Origin: Variovorax sp. V213
GTDB lineage: Bacteria; Pseudomonadota; Gammaproteobacteria; Burkholderiales; Burkholderiaceae_C
Assembly: GCF_041154455.1 (NCBI RefSeq)
Contig: NZ_AP028665.1
Location: 620,001-684,000, forward strand
Length of the DNA stretch: 64,000 nucleotides
Direction: 5' to 3'
Shown here: piece after piece, positions 7,723 to 15,393 of the stretch
How the letters are laid out: every line of letters starts with the position of its first letter
Position numbering within the stretch: position 1 is the stretch's first letter
Made by a program: the position numbers and the translations under genes
The notes under the pieces: generated by a model
Told to the model about the DNA's origin: nothing
The model's database searches: none
What the model saw: only the letters and a program-made list of their open reading frames with translations

Positions 7723-9132
7723 ATGACGCCGCGCACGCTGTTCCAGAAGCTCTGGGATCAACATCACATTGCCGACCTTCCAGGTGGCGAGTCGCTGATC
7801 CACATCGACCGGCACCTGCTGTACGAGATCACGAGCGCCCAGGCATTCGAGGGTTTGCGATCCACCGGACGCACCGTGCGCAATCCGGAGCTGACCTACG
7901 GAACCACGGACCACCTCATTTCGACGGAGCGCGGCCGCGGAGACGACACGGTCGAGGGGGGCAAAATACTGATCCAGGCTTTCCGGAAGAACACGCGCGA
8001 GCACGCGATCCGGCACTTCGATGTGCACGATCCGCAGCAGGGCATTGTTCACGTCGTCGCGCCCGAACTCGGCATCGCACTTCCCGGCGTCACGCTGGTC
8101 TGCGGGGACAGCCACACCGGAACCGTCGGCGCGCTGGGTGCGTGGGCGTGGGGCATCGGTACATCGTCGGTCGAGCAAGTTCTGGCAACACAAACCCTGG
8201 CCGTACGCAAACCGAAAACGATGCGCATCCGTGTGGATGGCGTGCTCGGCGATGGTGTCACCGCCAAGGACCTCATCTTGTATCTGATCGGTCAGATCGG
8301 CACCGCGGGTGCAACAGGGTACGCACTGGAACTGTCAGGCCAGGCCATCTCTGCGATGCCGATGGAAGGAAGATTCACCTTGTGCAACATGGGTGTCGAA
8401 GCGGGAGCCAGGACAACGTTGATTGCACCGGACGACACCACGTTCGACTACGTCAGGGGACGCGAATTCGCGCCCGCCGGCGATGCGTTCGAGATGGCTG
8501 CTTCGCACTGGCGCGAGCTTGCGAGCGACGAGGGAGCCGCTTACGACGCCGAGCTCCACTTCGACGCCAGCGTCGTCGCACCGCAAGTGACGTGGGGTAC
8601 CAGTCCGGAGCAGGTTGCCGCCATCGATGCACTCGTGCCCGACCCGGCACACATCGTGGACAAGGAAGAGCGCGACGCCGCGCAACGCGCCATCGAATAC
8701 ATGGGCATCCGGCCCGGAGCGCCATTGCTTGGCCTGAAGATCGACAACGTCTTCATCGGCTCTTGCACCAACAGCCGCATTTCAGACCTGCAAGCCGCGG
8801 CTGCCGTCGCACAAGGCCGCAAGGTTGCCGCGCATGTGCGGGCCATCGTGGTTCCGGGATCCATGAGCGTGAAGCGGGAGGCGGAAGCGCTCGGCCTGGA
8901 CCGCATCTTCCTGGATGCAGGTTTCGAGTGGCGCGAGCCGGGGTGCTCGATGTGCGCTGCCGTCAACAATGATCGGGTCGCGCCGGGCAGCCGCTGCGTG
9001 TCGACTTCCAACCGCAATTTCGAAGGACGCCAGGGGCCAGGTGCGCGCACGCATCTCGCCAGCCCGGCCGTGGCAGCCGCCGCAGCCATTGCGGGCAAGC
9101 TGACCGATACCCGCGAACTTGGAGCAAGCTGA
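7723..9132 (+). CDS. Aconitase-superfamily hydro-lyase, large subunit (LeuC-like)
   Basis: 469 residues, the length of LeuC. It keeps the substrate loop VCGDSHTGTVGALGAWAWGIGTS and the [4Fe-4S] ligands: one Cys in FIGSCTNSRISD and two in EPGCSMCAA near the C-terminus. Real LeuC isomerises 2- to 3-isopropylmalate in leucine synthesis; the same fold also handles citraconate/citramalate-type acids. Here it sits in a Bug/CoA-transferase/HMG-CoA-lyase operon, so a catabolic hydratase or isomerase role is more likely than leucine synthesis (inference). Its TGA overlaps the small-subunit ATG by 1 nt, suggesting coupled translation of a 1:1 complex. Confidence 0.88.
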   Translation: MTPRTLFQKLWDQHHIADLPGGESLIHIDRHLLYEITSAQAFEGLRSTGRTVRNPELTYGTTDHLISTERGRGDDTVEGGKILIQAFRKNTREHAIRHFDVHDPQQGIVHVVAPELGIALPGVTLVCGDSHTGTVGALGAWAWGIGTSSVEQVLATQTLAVRKPKTMRIRVDGVLGDGVTAKDLILYLIGQIGTAGATGYALELSGQAISAMPMEGRFTLCNMGVEAGARTTLIAPDDTTFDYVRGREFAPAGDAFEMAASHWRELASDEGAAYDAELHFDASVVAPQVTWGTSPEQVAAIDALVPDPAHIVDKEERDAAQRAIEYMGIRPGAPLLGLKIDNVFIGSCTNSRISDLQAAAAVAQGRKVAAHVRAIVVPGSMSVKREAEALGLDRIFLDAGFEWREPGCSMCAAVNNDRVAPGSRCVSTSNRNFEGRQGPGARTHLASPAVAAAAAIAGKLTDTRELGAS

Positions 9133-9773
9133 TGGAACCGTTCGTTCAATTGCGAGGCACTGCGGCACCGCTGCCCAGGATCAACGTCGACACCGACGCC
9201 ATCATCGCCGTCCAGCATGTCTACACGCTGTCGAAAGCCGGGTTGGGAAAGTACCTCTTCCATCGATGGCGATACGCCGAGGACGGCACCGAGACGCAAG
9301 AATTCGTGCTGAACCGGGAGCCTTTCCGGCGTGCCTCGATCCTCGTCGCGCGCGCAAACTTCGGGTGCGGCAGCTCTCGGGAGCATGCGGTATGGGCACT
9401 TGCCGACTTCGGTTTCCGCGGCATCATTGCGCCGTCGTTCGCATCCATCTTCTACGAGAACTGCATCAAGAACGGCATCCTGCCGGTGACGCTGCCTGAG
9501 GACGCCGTGGAAGAGCTGTTGGCCGTGCTGGAGCGGAACCCCGGCGAGACAGTGACGGTGGATCTGCGCTCATGCCGGGTGGTGTTTCCGGATCGAACGA
9601 TTCATGCCTTCGAGATCGACGAAGCACGGCGAGACACCCTGCTCCAGGGGCTGGATCCGATCACCCTTGCCGAAAGCCACGAGGAAGACATCGCCGCCTA
9701 CCAGCGCAGGGACCGCCAGGCACGCCCGTGGGTGTGGGCTCAGCGCATTGATTTGATGAACAGGCTCTCATGA
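9132..9773 (+). CDS. Aconitase-superfamily hydro-lyase, small subunit (LeuD-like)
   Basis: 213 residues, the usual LeuD length. Key motifs are INVDTDAIIAVQHVYTL near the N-terminus and ANFGCGSSREHAVWALADFGFRGIIAPSFASIFYENCIKNGILP, the swivel-domain core that recognises the substrate side chain. The residues between the D-T-D strand and the G-C-G-S-S-R-E-H loop set substrate size in this family; here they read TLSKAGLGKYLFHRWRYA. It ends 4 nt inside the next gene (ATGA), so large subunit, small subunit and lyase are all translationally linked. Confidence 0.88.
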   Translation: MEPFVQLRGTAAPLPRINVDTDAIIAVQHVYTLSKAGLGKYLFHRWRYAEDGTETQEFVLNREPFRRASILVARANFGCGSSREHAVWALADFGFRGIIAPSFASIFYENCIKNGILPVTLPEDAVEELLAVLERNPGETVTVDLRSCRVVFPDRTIHAFEIDEARRDTLLQGLDPITLAESHEEDIAAYQRRDRQARPWVWAQRIDLMNRLS

Positions 9774-10696
9774 ATGCGTCCACACCCGTGATCATTCGCG
9801 AAGTCGGCTTGCGCGACGGTCTTCAAAGCATCGCCAGGACGATTCCCACCGAGCAGAAACTCGAATGGCTGCATGGCGCATACGCAGCCGGACTGCGTGA
9901 GATCGAGGTCGGCTCCTTTGTGCCGGCACGCCTGCTCCCCCAGTTGGCAGACACGGCGGACCTGGTGGCGAGCGCCAAGAGGTTTCCAGGACTGGTGACG
10001 TCCGTGCTGGTGCCCAACCTCAAGGGTGCGCAAGCCGCGCTGGAAAGCGGCGCAGACGTCATGCTGCTTCCCCTGTCTGCGAGCCATGCCCACAGCCTGG
10101 CCAACTTGCGCAAGACGCCCGACGAGGTGGTGGCGGAAATCGCCCGCATCCGCAGCCTGCGCGACAGCAGCGGATCAGCCTGCTTGCTCGAGGTCGGCCT
10201 CAGCACGGCATTCGGTTGCACGATCCAGGGCGCCGTCGCTGAAAGTGAAGTTCTGCGGCTGTTGCACGCCGTGCTCGATGCGGGCGCAGACCGCGTGGGG
10301 TTGGCCGACACGGTGGGCTATGCACAGCCGATGCAGGTGAAGCGCTTGTTCGAGAGGGGTTTCGCCGTTGCCGGCGATCGCCTGGCATGCGGACATTTCC
10401 ACGACACGCGGGGCCTGGGCCTGGCCAACGTGTTTGCGGCGTGGGAGGCCGGTGTCCGCCGGTTCGATGCCTGCACCGCCGGCATTGGCGGATGCCCGCA
10501 TGCACCGGGCGCAAGCGGCAATGTATCTACCGAAGACACGGCCTTTCTTTTTGCCAGTATGGGCGTGCCGACAGGGTTGGATTTTGATGCGCTCATCGCA
10601 CTGCGCGCCAGGGTTGCGCAGTGGTTGGAAGGCGAGACTCTTCACGGCGCGGTGTGGCGTGCGGGGCTGCCCAAGACGATGCTACCTGCAGCTTAG
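9770..10696 (+). CDS. HMG-CoA-lyase-family enzyme
   Basis: 308 residues. TIM-barrel motifs of the DRE-TIM family are present: IIREVGLRDGLQSI (R-D-G-L-Q), HFHDTRGLGLANV (metal-binding His pair) and the catalytic cysteine loop GIGGCPHAPGASGNVSTED. This set is specific to 3-hydroxy-3-methylglutaryl-CoA lyases and close relatives that cleave other 3-hydroxyacyl-CoA diacids, giving acetyl-CoA plus a keto acid. Operon partners (CoA transferase, LeuCD-like) argue for citramalyl-CoA or a similar methylated hydroxydicarboxyl-CoA, but HMG-CoA cannot be excluded. It is the last gene of the operon. Confidence 0.9.
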   Translation: MNASTPVIIREVGLRDGLQSIARTIPTEQKLEWLHGAYAAGLREIEVGSFVPARLLPQLADTADLVASAKRFPGLVTSVLVPNLKGAQAALESGADVMLLPLSASHAHSLANLRKTPDEVVAEIARIRSLRDSSGSACLLEVGLSTAFGCTIQGAVAESEVLRLLHAVLDAGADRVGLADTVGYAQPMQVKRLFERGFAVAGDRLACGHFHDTRGLGLANVFAAWEAGVRRFDACTAGIGGCPHAPGASGNVSTEDTAFLFASMGVPTGLDFDALIALRARVAQWLEGETLHGAVWRAGLPKTMLPAA

Positions 10697-10785
10697 ATGC
10701 CAAGAACCGTGCTCGATTTCTACCCACTTCTGGTAGTGCGCACAGCCGAGGCGGGCCGGCAGCCGGAGTCGCGCACGCCGGCAAG

Positions 10786-11712
10786 TCACGTCGTCTCGGC
10801 TTGGCGCGCCAGCACCTGCAGCAGGTTCTTGGCGGCGCCCACGCCCATGTTCACATAGGCATCGCTGGTGACACCGCCGATGTGCGGGCTCAGCACGATG
10901 CGCTTTTCGCCCTGGAAGGGGTGGCCGGGTGCCATCGGTTCGACCGCGAAGCTGTCGAGCCCGGCCATGGCGACCTGGCCCGAGCGCACGGCTGCGAGCA
11001 GTGCTTCCTCGTCGATCAGGCCGCCACGCGCCGTGTTGATGACGATCACCCCATGCTTGCATTGCGCCAGTGTCCGCGCGTTGAGCAACCCTCGGTTGTC
11101 TTCCGTCAGCGGGCAGTGCAGCGAGAGGGCGTCGGATTCGCGCCAGAGGGTCGGCAGGTCCACGGCTTCGACATGCGCCGGCAGGTCCCTGGCAAATGGG
11201 TCGAATCCCAGCACGCGCATGCCGAGCGCATCTGCCATGCGCGCGAAGCGCAGCCCGATCGCGCCCAGTCCGACCAGGCCGATGGTGCGGCCACCGAGCT
11301 CGAGGCTTTTGTGCGTGGCCTTGTCCCAGTGGCCGGTGTGCATGCGCGCGTCCAGTGCCACCACCGACTTGGCGCAGGCAAGCAGCAATGCGAGGGCCTG
11401 CTCGGCGACGGCCGCGGCGTTGGCGCCGACGGCGGCGACAACCTCGATGCCGCGGGCGCCCGCTGCCGCCTTGTCGATCGTGTCGGTACCGCTGCCGTGC
11501 TTCGAGATCACCTTGAGGGAGGGGGCGGCGTCCATGACGGCCGCGCCCACTTTGCCGTAGCGCACGATGATGGCCACCGGGTCATGCCTGCGGCACAGGG
11601 CAACAAGGTCTTCCTCGGTCGGCGCCTTGCCCGCGTAGACGACGTCATGCCCCTGGAGCAGGGCGAGGGCTTGCGGCGCCAGGTCGGCGCCCGTCACGAC
11701 GATGGCGGTCAT
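10786..11712 (-). CDS. D-2-hydroxyacid dehydrogenase (NAD-dependent)
   Basis: 308 residues from the ATG at 11712, which overlaps the upstream gene's stop by 4 nt; an in-frame extension upstream is not needed. The nucleotide-binding loop GLVGLGAIGLRFA is followed by the FDPFA cofactor strand. The catalytic Arg is in NTARGGLIDEEAL and the catalytic His in SPHIGGVTSDAY. A phosphoglycerate/hydroxypyruvate reductase-like substrate domain is N-terminal (VISKHGSGTDTID). It is paired with an RraA-type aldolase, so it probably reduces or oxidises the 2-oxo acid made or used by that aldolase. Confidence 0.9.
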   Translation of the reverse strand: MTAIVVTGADLAPQALALLQGHDVVYAGKAPTEEDLVALCRRHDPVAIIVRYGKVGAAVMDAAPSLKVISKHGSGTDTIDKAAAGARGIEVVAAVGANAAAVAEQALALLLACAKSVVALDARMHTGHWDKATHKSLELGGRTIGLVGLGAIGLRFARMADALGMRVLGFDPFARDLPAHVEAVDLPTLWRESDALSLHCPLTEDNRGLLNARTLAQCKHGVIVINTARGGLIDEEALLAAVRSGQVAMAGLDSFAVEPMAPGHPFQGEKRIVLSPHIGGVTSDAYVNMGVGAAKNLLQVLARQAETT

Positions 11713-12398
11713 AGCGTCTCGCCTTCCTTCAGCACGCCGGCCGTCCGCAGCGCCGACACGAGCCACTTGGCCGCGGTGTCGCCCTCCCTGATGGCAGCGA
11801 TGCGCGCGGCTTCGTCGCTGACCTTCTTCGCGGCCAGCGGCAGCAGGGACTCGATCTTTCCGCGCTCCACCACGACCACGCCGTCACCGTCGCCAATGAC
11901 AAAGTCCCCCGCGTTCACGGTGACGCCGCCAATCGACACCGGATGGCCGATGCGCCCGCCGATGTTCTTGGTCGGGCCATTCGGATTGGTGCCGACGCAG
12001 AAGACGGGGAAGTCCATCTCGTCGATCTCGACGCTGTCGCGGCACGCTCCGTCCATCACGACGCCGGCGATGCCGAGCTGCTTGCATGCGGTCATCATGA
12101 TCGTGCCCATGAGCGCTGAGGTCTGGTCGCCCTTGCCGTCGATGACCAGCACGTCACCGGGTTTGGCCATGGCGATGGCGGCATGGATCATCAGGTTGTC
12201 GCCGGGTCGCACTTCCACCGTGATCGCCGTGCCGGCGAGCTTCATGCGGGGACGCAGCGCCTTGATGCGGCCGTCCACGGCGCCGCGCCGCCCGGCGACG
12301 TCGGCCAGGATCGCCGGTTGGAAGTCGGCCGCCAGGGCCACGATGTGCGCAGGCACGCGTTCGAAGTTGCGGATGATGTCGGGAAGGGTCGATGGCAT
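11709..12398 (-). CDS. RraA-family aldolase/decarboxylase-like protein (HMG/CHA aldolase type)
   Basis: 229 residues if translation starts at MPSTLPDI (12398); a 13-residue in-frame extension to 12437 is possible. Family motifs are ITVEVRPGDNLMIHAAIAMA, GDVLVIDGKGDQTSALMG and the Mg-site GVVMDGACRDSVEI, whose R-D pair is essential in 4-hydroxy-4-methyl-2-oxoglutarate aldolases. Those enzymes split to pyruvate plus pyruvate or oxaloacetate; the true RNase E inhibitor RraA lacks this operon context. It lies between a Bug receptor and a D-2-hydroxyacid dehydrogenase, consistent with catabolism of a hydroxylated dicarboxylate. Confidence 0.85.
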   Translation of the reverse strand: MPSTLPDIIRNFERVPAHIVALAADFQPAILADVAGRRGAVDGRIKALRPRMKLAGTAITVEVRPGDNLMIHAAIAMAKPGDVLVIDGKGDQTSALMGTIMMTACKQLGIAGVVMDGACRDSVEIDEMDFPVFCVGTNPNGPTKNIGGRIGHPVSIGGVTVNAGDFVIGDGDGVVVVERGKIESLLPLAAKKVSDEAARIAAIREGDTAAKWLVSALRTAGVLKEGETL

Positions 12399-12471
12399 GG
12401 AGTGCTTTCGGAAGTCAGGGAAAAAGGGGCGGCTCATTCCGGCCTGAAGCCGGCGTCCTTTTCATGCGCGC

Positions 12472-13458
12472 TCAGTCCAGCTTGATGCCCGAGGCCTTGA
12501 CGATGGCACCCCAGCGCACGCCGTCGGTGCGGATCAGCGATGCGAACTTTTCAGGCGGCCCGACCACCACTTCGGCGCCTTGGGCCGCGAGCTTCTTCTG
12601 TACGTCGGCAGTCGCCAGCGCCTTGTTGAACGCGGCGTTGAGCTTGCCGATCACCTCTTTCGGCATCGCTGCCGGGCCGGCGACGCCGAACCACGTCACG
12701 GCCTCGAAGTCCTTGTAGCCCGATTCGGCCATGGTGGGAACGTCGGGCAGGTCGCGATTGCGCTGCAGCGAGGTCACAGCCAGGGCGCGCAACTGGCCGC
12801 TCTTGATCTGGGCGATCAACGTCGGCACCGACGAGACGTACATCTGGATCTGCCCGCCCACGAGATCGGTCAGGCCCTGGGAGGCACCCTTGTAGGGCAC
12901 GTGGGTGAACTGCACCCCGGCGGCCTTCTGGAACTGCTCTGTCGCAAGGTGGGCGACCGTGCCGTTGCCCGAGCTCGCGTAATTGAGGGCGGTGGGCCTG
13001 GCCTTGGCGGCAGCGACCACGTCCGCGAGCTTCTTGTAGGGCGATGCGCTCGACACCACCACGACCAGCGGCGCGGAGGCGACGAGGCCAACCGGAGCGA
13101 GATCCTTCACCGGGTCGTACGGCAGCTTGGCGTAGAGCGACGGATTGATCGCGAGGTTGCTGGTCTGCCCCAGCACCAGCGTATAGCCATCGGGAGTGGC
13201 CTTGGCCGCCGCGTCGACCCCGATGTTGCCGCCAGAGCCGGGCTTGTTGTCGATGACGATGGTCCAGCCTTCGGCGGCCGCAACCTTGTTCGCCACCTCG
13301 CGGGCAATGATGTCCGTTCCACCGCCGGGGGGGAACGGCACCACCAGGCGAATCGGGCGCGTCGGATAGCCCTGTGCCAGCGCAGTGCCGCAGGCCAGGA
13401 CAAGGGCAAGGCCGAGCACGGCGCGGCGAGGAATGGAACCGTGGTTCGCGGGATGCAT
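12472..13458 (-). CDS. Bug-family (TctC) extracytoplasmic solute receptor
   Basis: 328 residues from the ATG at 13458, chosen because it begins a signal peptide (RRAVLGLALVLACGTALAQ, cleaved before GYPTRPIRLVVPF). The diagnostic loops PFPPGGGTDIIAREVA, DNKPGSGGNIGVDAAAKATPDGY and HVPYKGASQGLTDLVGGQIQ are all present. It is the first gene of the operon facing the IclR gene at 13589, with the palindrome cluster in between. No TctAB permease is nearby. It probably captures the substrate for the aldolase/dehydrogenase pair downstream. Confidence 0.93.
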   Translation of the reverse strand: MHPANHGSIPRRAVLGLALVLACGTALAQGYPTRPIRLVVPFPPGGGTDIIAREVANKVAAAEGWTIVIDNKPGSGGNIGVDAAAKATPDGYTLVLGQTSNLAINPSLYAKLPYDPVKDLAPVGLVASAPLVVVVSSASPYKKLADVVAAAKARPTALNYASSGNGTVAHLATEQFQKAAGVQFTHVPYKGASQGLTDLVGGQIQMYVSSVPTLIAQIKSGQLRALAVTSLQRNRDLPDVPTMAESGYKDFEAVTWFGVAGPAAMPKEVIGKLNAAFNKALATADVQKKLAAQGAEVVVGPPEKFASLIRTDGVRWGAIVKASGIKLD

Positions 13459-13545
13459 TGGTTTGTCTCCGTATCGTTCGATGGGCCTGCAGAGCGGTGC
13501 TCCCAGGAATGCCGCAACTCTAGGGTCGCGTTTCGCCTCATACAA

Positions 13546-13573
13546 TGGTGGTCCACCAAACGGACCATGGTCC
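13546..13573. promoter_or_regulatory. Overlapping palindromes, probable IclR operator
   Basis: Three nested dyads lie in 28 bp between the divergent Bug and IclR genes: TGGTGG-T-CCACCA (13546-13558), TGGTCC-N7-GGACCA (13549-13567) and the perfect 12-mer GGACCATGGTCC (13562-13573). It ends 15 bp before the IclR start codon. Position and symmetry fit autoregulation by the IclR protein. Confidence 0.65.
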
Positions 13574-13588
13574 ACTCCGTGAAACGAT

Positions 13589-14377
13589 ATGCCCGCAGCC
13601 AGAGCCAAGCGTTCAACCGAGGTCGTCGAGCAGCCGCGAGCGATCGACAGCGACGTGAGCGGCGGCGTCACCGCCGTTACGCGCGCCCTTCACTTGCTCG
13701 ATGCGTTCGGCATGCGCGACGAGCGGCTCTCGCTGGCCGAACTGACCCGCCGAAGCCAGATGCACAAGACCACCGCGCTGCGGCTGCTGCGCACGCTCGC
13801 GCTGGCCGGCTACGTGGTGCAGCGCGACGACGGCGAATGGAGGCTGGGGCCTGCGGCAGGCTGGCTGGGCGCACGTTACCAATCGAGCTTCGATGCAAAC
13901 AACGTGGTCGAGCCGATGTTGCTGGCGCTGTCGCAGGCGACCGGTGAAAGTGCCGCGTTCTATGTGCGCGAGGGCAATGCCAGGACCTGTCTGGCCCGCG
14001 TCGAAGGGCCGCAACCCATTCGCCACCACGCGCGCATGGGTGCAATGCTGCCGTTGGACCAGGGATCCCCGGGGCGGGTCATCCTCGCGTTCTCGGGCGA
14101 GCCCGGCAAGCTGTATGAGGACATTCGCAAGAAGGGCTATCACTTCTCCATCGGCGAGCGCGAGAAGAACGTCGCGACCGTATCGGCCCCCGTTTTCGGC
14201 TTGCGTTGGGTGCTGCTGGGTTCCGTGTGCATCTCGGGTCCCGCGGATCGGTTGCCCAAGGCAAAGTTGCTCGGCCATGCCAAGACGATCATGAAGGCCG
14301 CAAACGAGCTGTCCTATGCGCTCGCCGGACGTCCAACGGCGGAAACTCCCGCGGTTGTGTCCACGTGGCACCCCTAG
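13589..14377 (+). CDS. IclR-family transcriptional regulator
   Basis: 262 residues. The winged HTH is at about 25-85 (AVTRALHLLDAFGMRDERLSLAELTRRSQMHKTTALRLLRTL). The effector domain runs from FDANNVVEPMLLALSQATGESAAFYVREG through the PLDQGSPGRVILAF loop to VSAPVFG and VCISGPADRLP. It diverges from the Bug-RraA-dehydrogenase operon and the palindrome cluster lies between them, so it is very likely their regulator. A basic N-terminal tail (AARAKRS) precedes the HTH. Confidence 0.92.
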   Translation: MPAARAKRSTEVVEQPRAIDSDVSGGVTAVTRALHLLDAFGMRDERLSLAELTRRSQMHKTTALRLLRTLALAGYVVQRDDGEWRLGPAAGWLGARYQSSFDANNVVEPMLLALSQATGESAAFYVREGNARTCLARVEGPQPIRHHARMGAMLPLDQGSPGRVILAFSGEPGKLYEDIRKKGYHFSIGEREKNVATVSAPVFGLRWVLLGSVCISGPADRLPKAKLLGHAKTIMKAANELSYALAGRPTAETPAVVSTWHP

Positions 14378-14459
14378 TCTCGGCCCGAGCATGCGCGCGA
14401 GGCGGGCGCAGCCGAGAGCCGGCGGGCGGCAGGGAGAAGCGACGGCAGAGTCATCGGGA

Positions 14460-14473
14460 TTGATGTTGCGCAA
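14460..14473. promoter_or_regulatory. FNR/ANR-like box
   Basis: TTGAT-GTTG-CGCAA: perfect left arm, CAA kept on the right. It ends 62 bp before the USP start at 14536. Left-most of the 15 island sites. Confidence 0.5.
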
Positions 14474-14535
14474 GGTCCGCGCCGCCCGGCGGGCCTAAGG
14501 TCTGCCCACGCACACCATTTCTGGAAGGAGCTTCC

Positions 14536-15360
14536 ATGCCAACCCCGAAATCGATCCTCTTGCATCTCGACGGCTCCGCCCGCACGGCGGAGCGCGTCGA
14601 GCTCGCGCGCCGCCTGGCCGATGCGTTCGATGCACAGGTGACCGGCATGCCGTGCACCATCTCCGCGCTGATGCGCTACCCCTTTGCGCTCGAAGGTGCG
14701 GCAGAAGCCATTGCGATCATGCGCGACAGCGACAAGGCCGCGCGCGACAGGATGTACGCCAGCTTCACCGCCCATGCGGCCGGTTCGCACCGCATGCACT
14801 GGACCGAACCCGAGAGCGATGCGCCGTGGGGTTTTGCCCGCCGTGCGTTGTACGCCGACCTGGTGATCGTGGGCCAGCGCGACCGCAAGGACCCCATGGC
14901 CTCCGAACTTCCGGGCGATTTTCTGCCCAGCCTGCTGGTGGAGAGCGGGCGGCCCGCGCTGGTGCTTCCATATGCGGGGCCGCTCGAGCCGCTGGGCGAC
15001 ACCGTGCTGCTGGCGTGGAAGGAAAGCCCCGAGGCCGCGCGCGCCGTATCGGCCGCGCTGCCCTGGCTCCGCAAGGCGTCGCGCGTGCACGCGGTCTGCT
15101 ACGGCGATGAAGCCGACGCGTCGCTGAAGAAGCTGCAGGGCTACCTTGCCGCACAGGGCATCGCAGGCATCTCGCTGCATGACGGCGGAAACGAAGAGGG
15201 CGACGCCGGCGACAGGCTGCTGTCATTGGCCGCCGACGTGGGCGCGGACCTGCTCGTGATGGGCTGCTACGGTCACAGCCGGGCGCGCGAATGGATCCTG
15301 GGCGGCGCCACGCGAACCATTCTCGAGTCGATGACGCTGCCGGTCCTGATGTCGCACTGA
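14536..15360 (+). CDS. Universal stress protein (double UspA domain)
   Basis: 274 residues with two Usp folds. The first starts KSILLHLDGSARTAERVELAR and the second at about 155 with DTVLLAWKESPEAARAV. The second domain ends DLLVMGCYGHSRAREWILGGATRTIL, where the nucleotide loop G-x2-G-x9-G is followed by G instead of S/T, so ATP binding is doubtful. It has a strong AAGGAG ribosome site and is followed 33 nt later by the beta-CASP RNase gene. Tandem USPs of this type support survival under energy or oxygen limitation in related bacteria, and the upstream FNR-like box fits. Confidence 0.92.
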   Translation: MPTPKSILLHLDGSARTAERVELARRLADAFDAQVTGMPCTISALMRYPFALEGAAEAIAIMRDSDKAARDRMYASFTAHAAGSHRMHWTEPESDAPWGFARRALYADLVIVGQRDRKDPMASELPGDFLPSLLVESGRPALVLPYAGPLEPLGDTVLLAWKESPEAARAVSAALPWLRKASRVHAVCYGDEADASLKKLQGYLAAQGIAGISLHDGGNEEGDAGDRLLSLAADVGADLLVMGCYGHSRAREWILGGATRTILESMTLPVLMSH

Positions 15361-15393
15361 CGACGAGCCGACCACCCGCGCCAAGGAGCAGCC

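Noticed and set aside
7723..9773. Housekeeping leucine-biosynthesis leuCD
   Set aside because: No leuA or leuB is nearby. The subunits are translationally coupled to an HMG-CoA-lyase-family gene behind a Bug receptor and CoA transferase.
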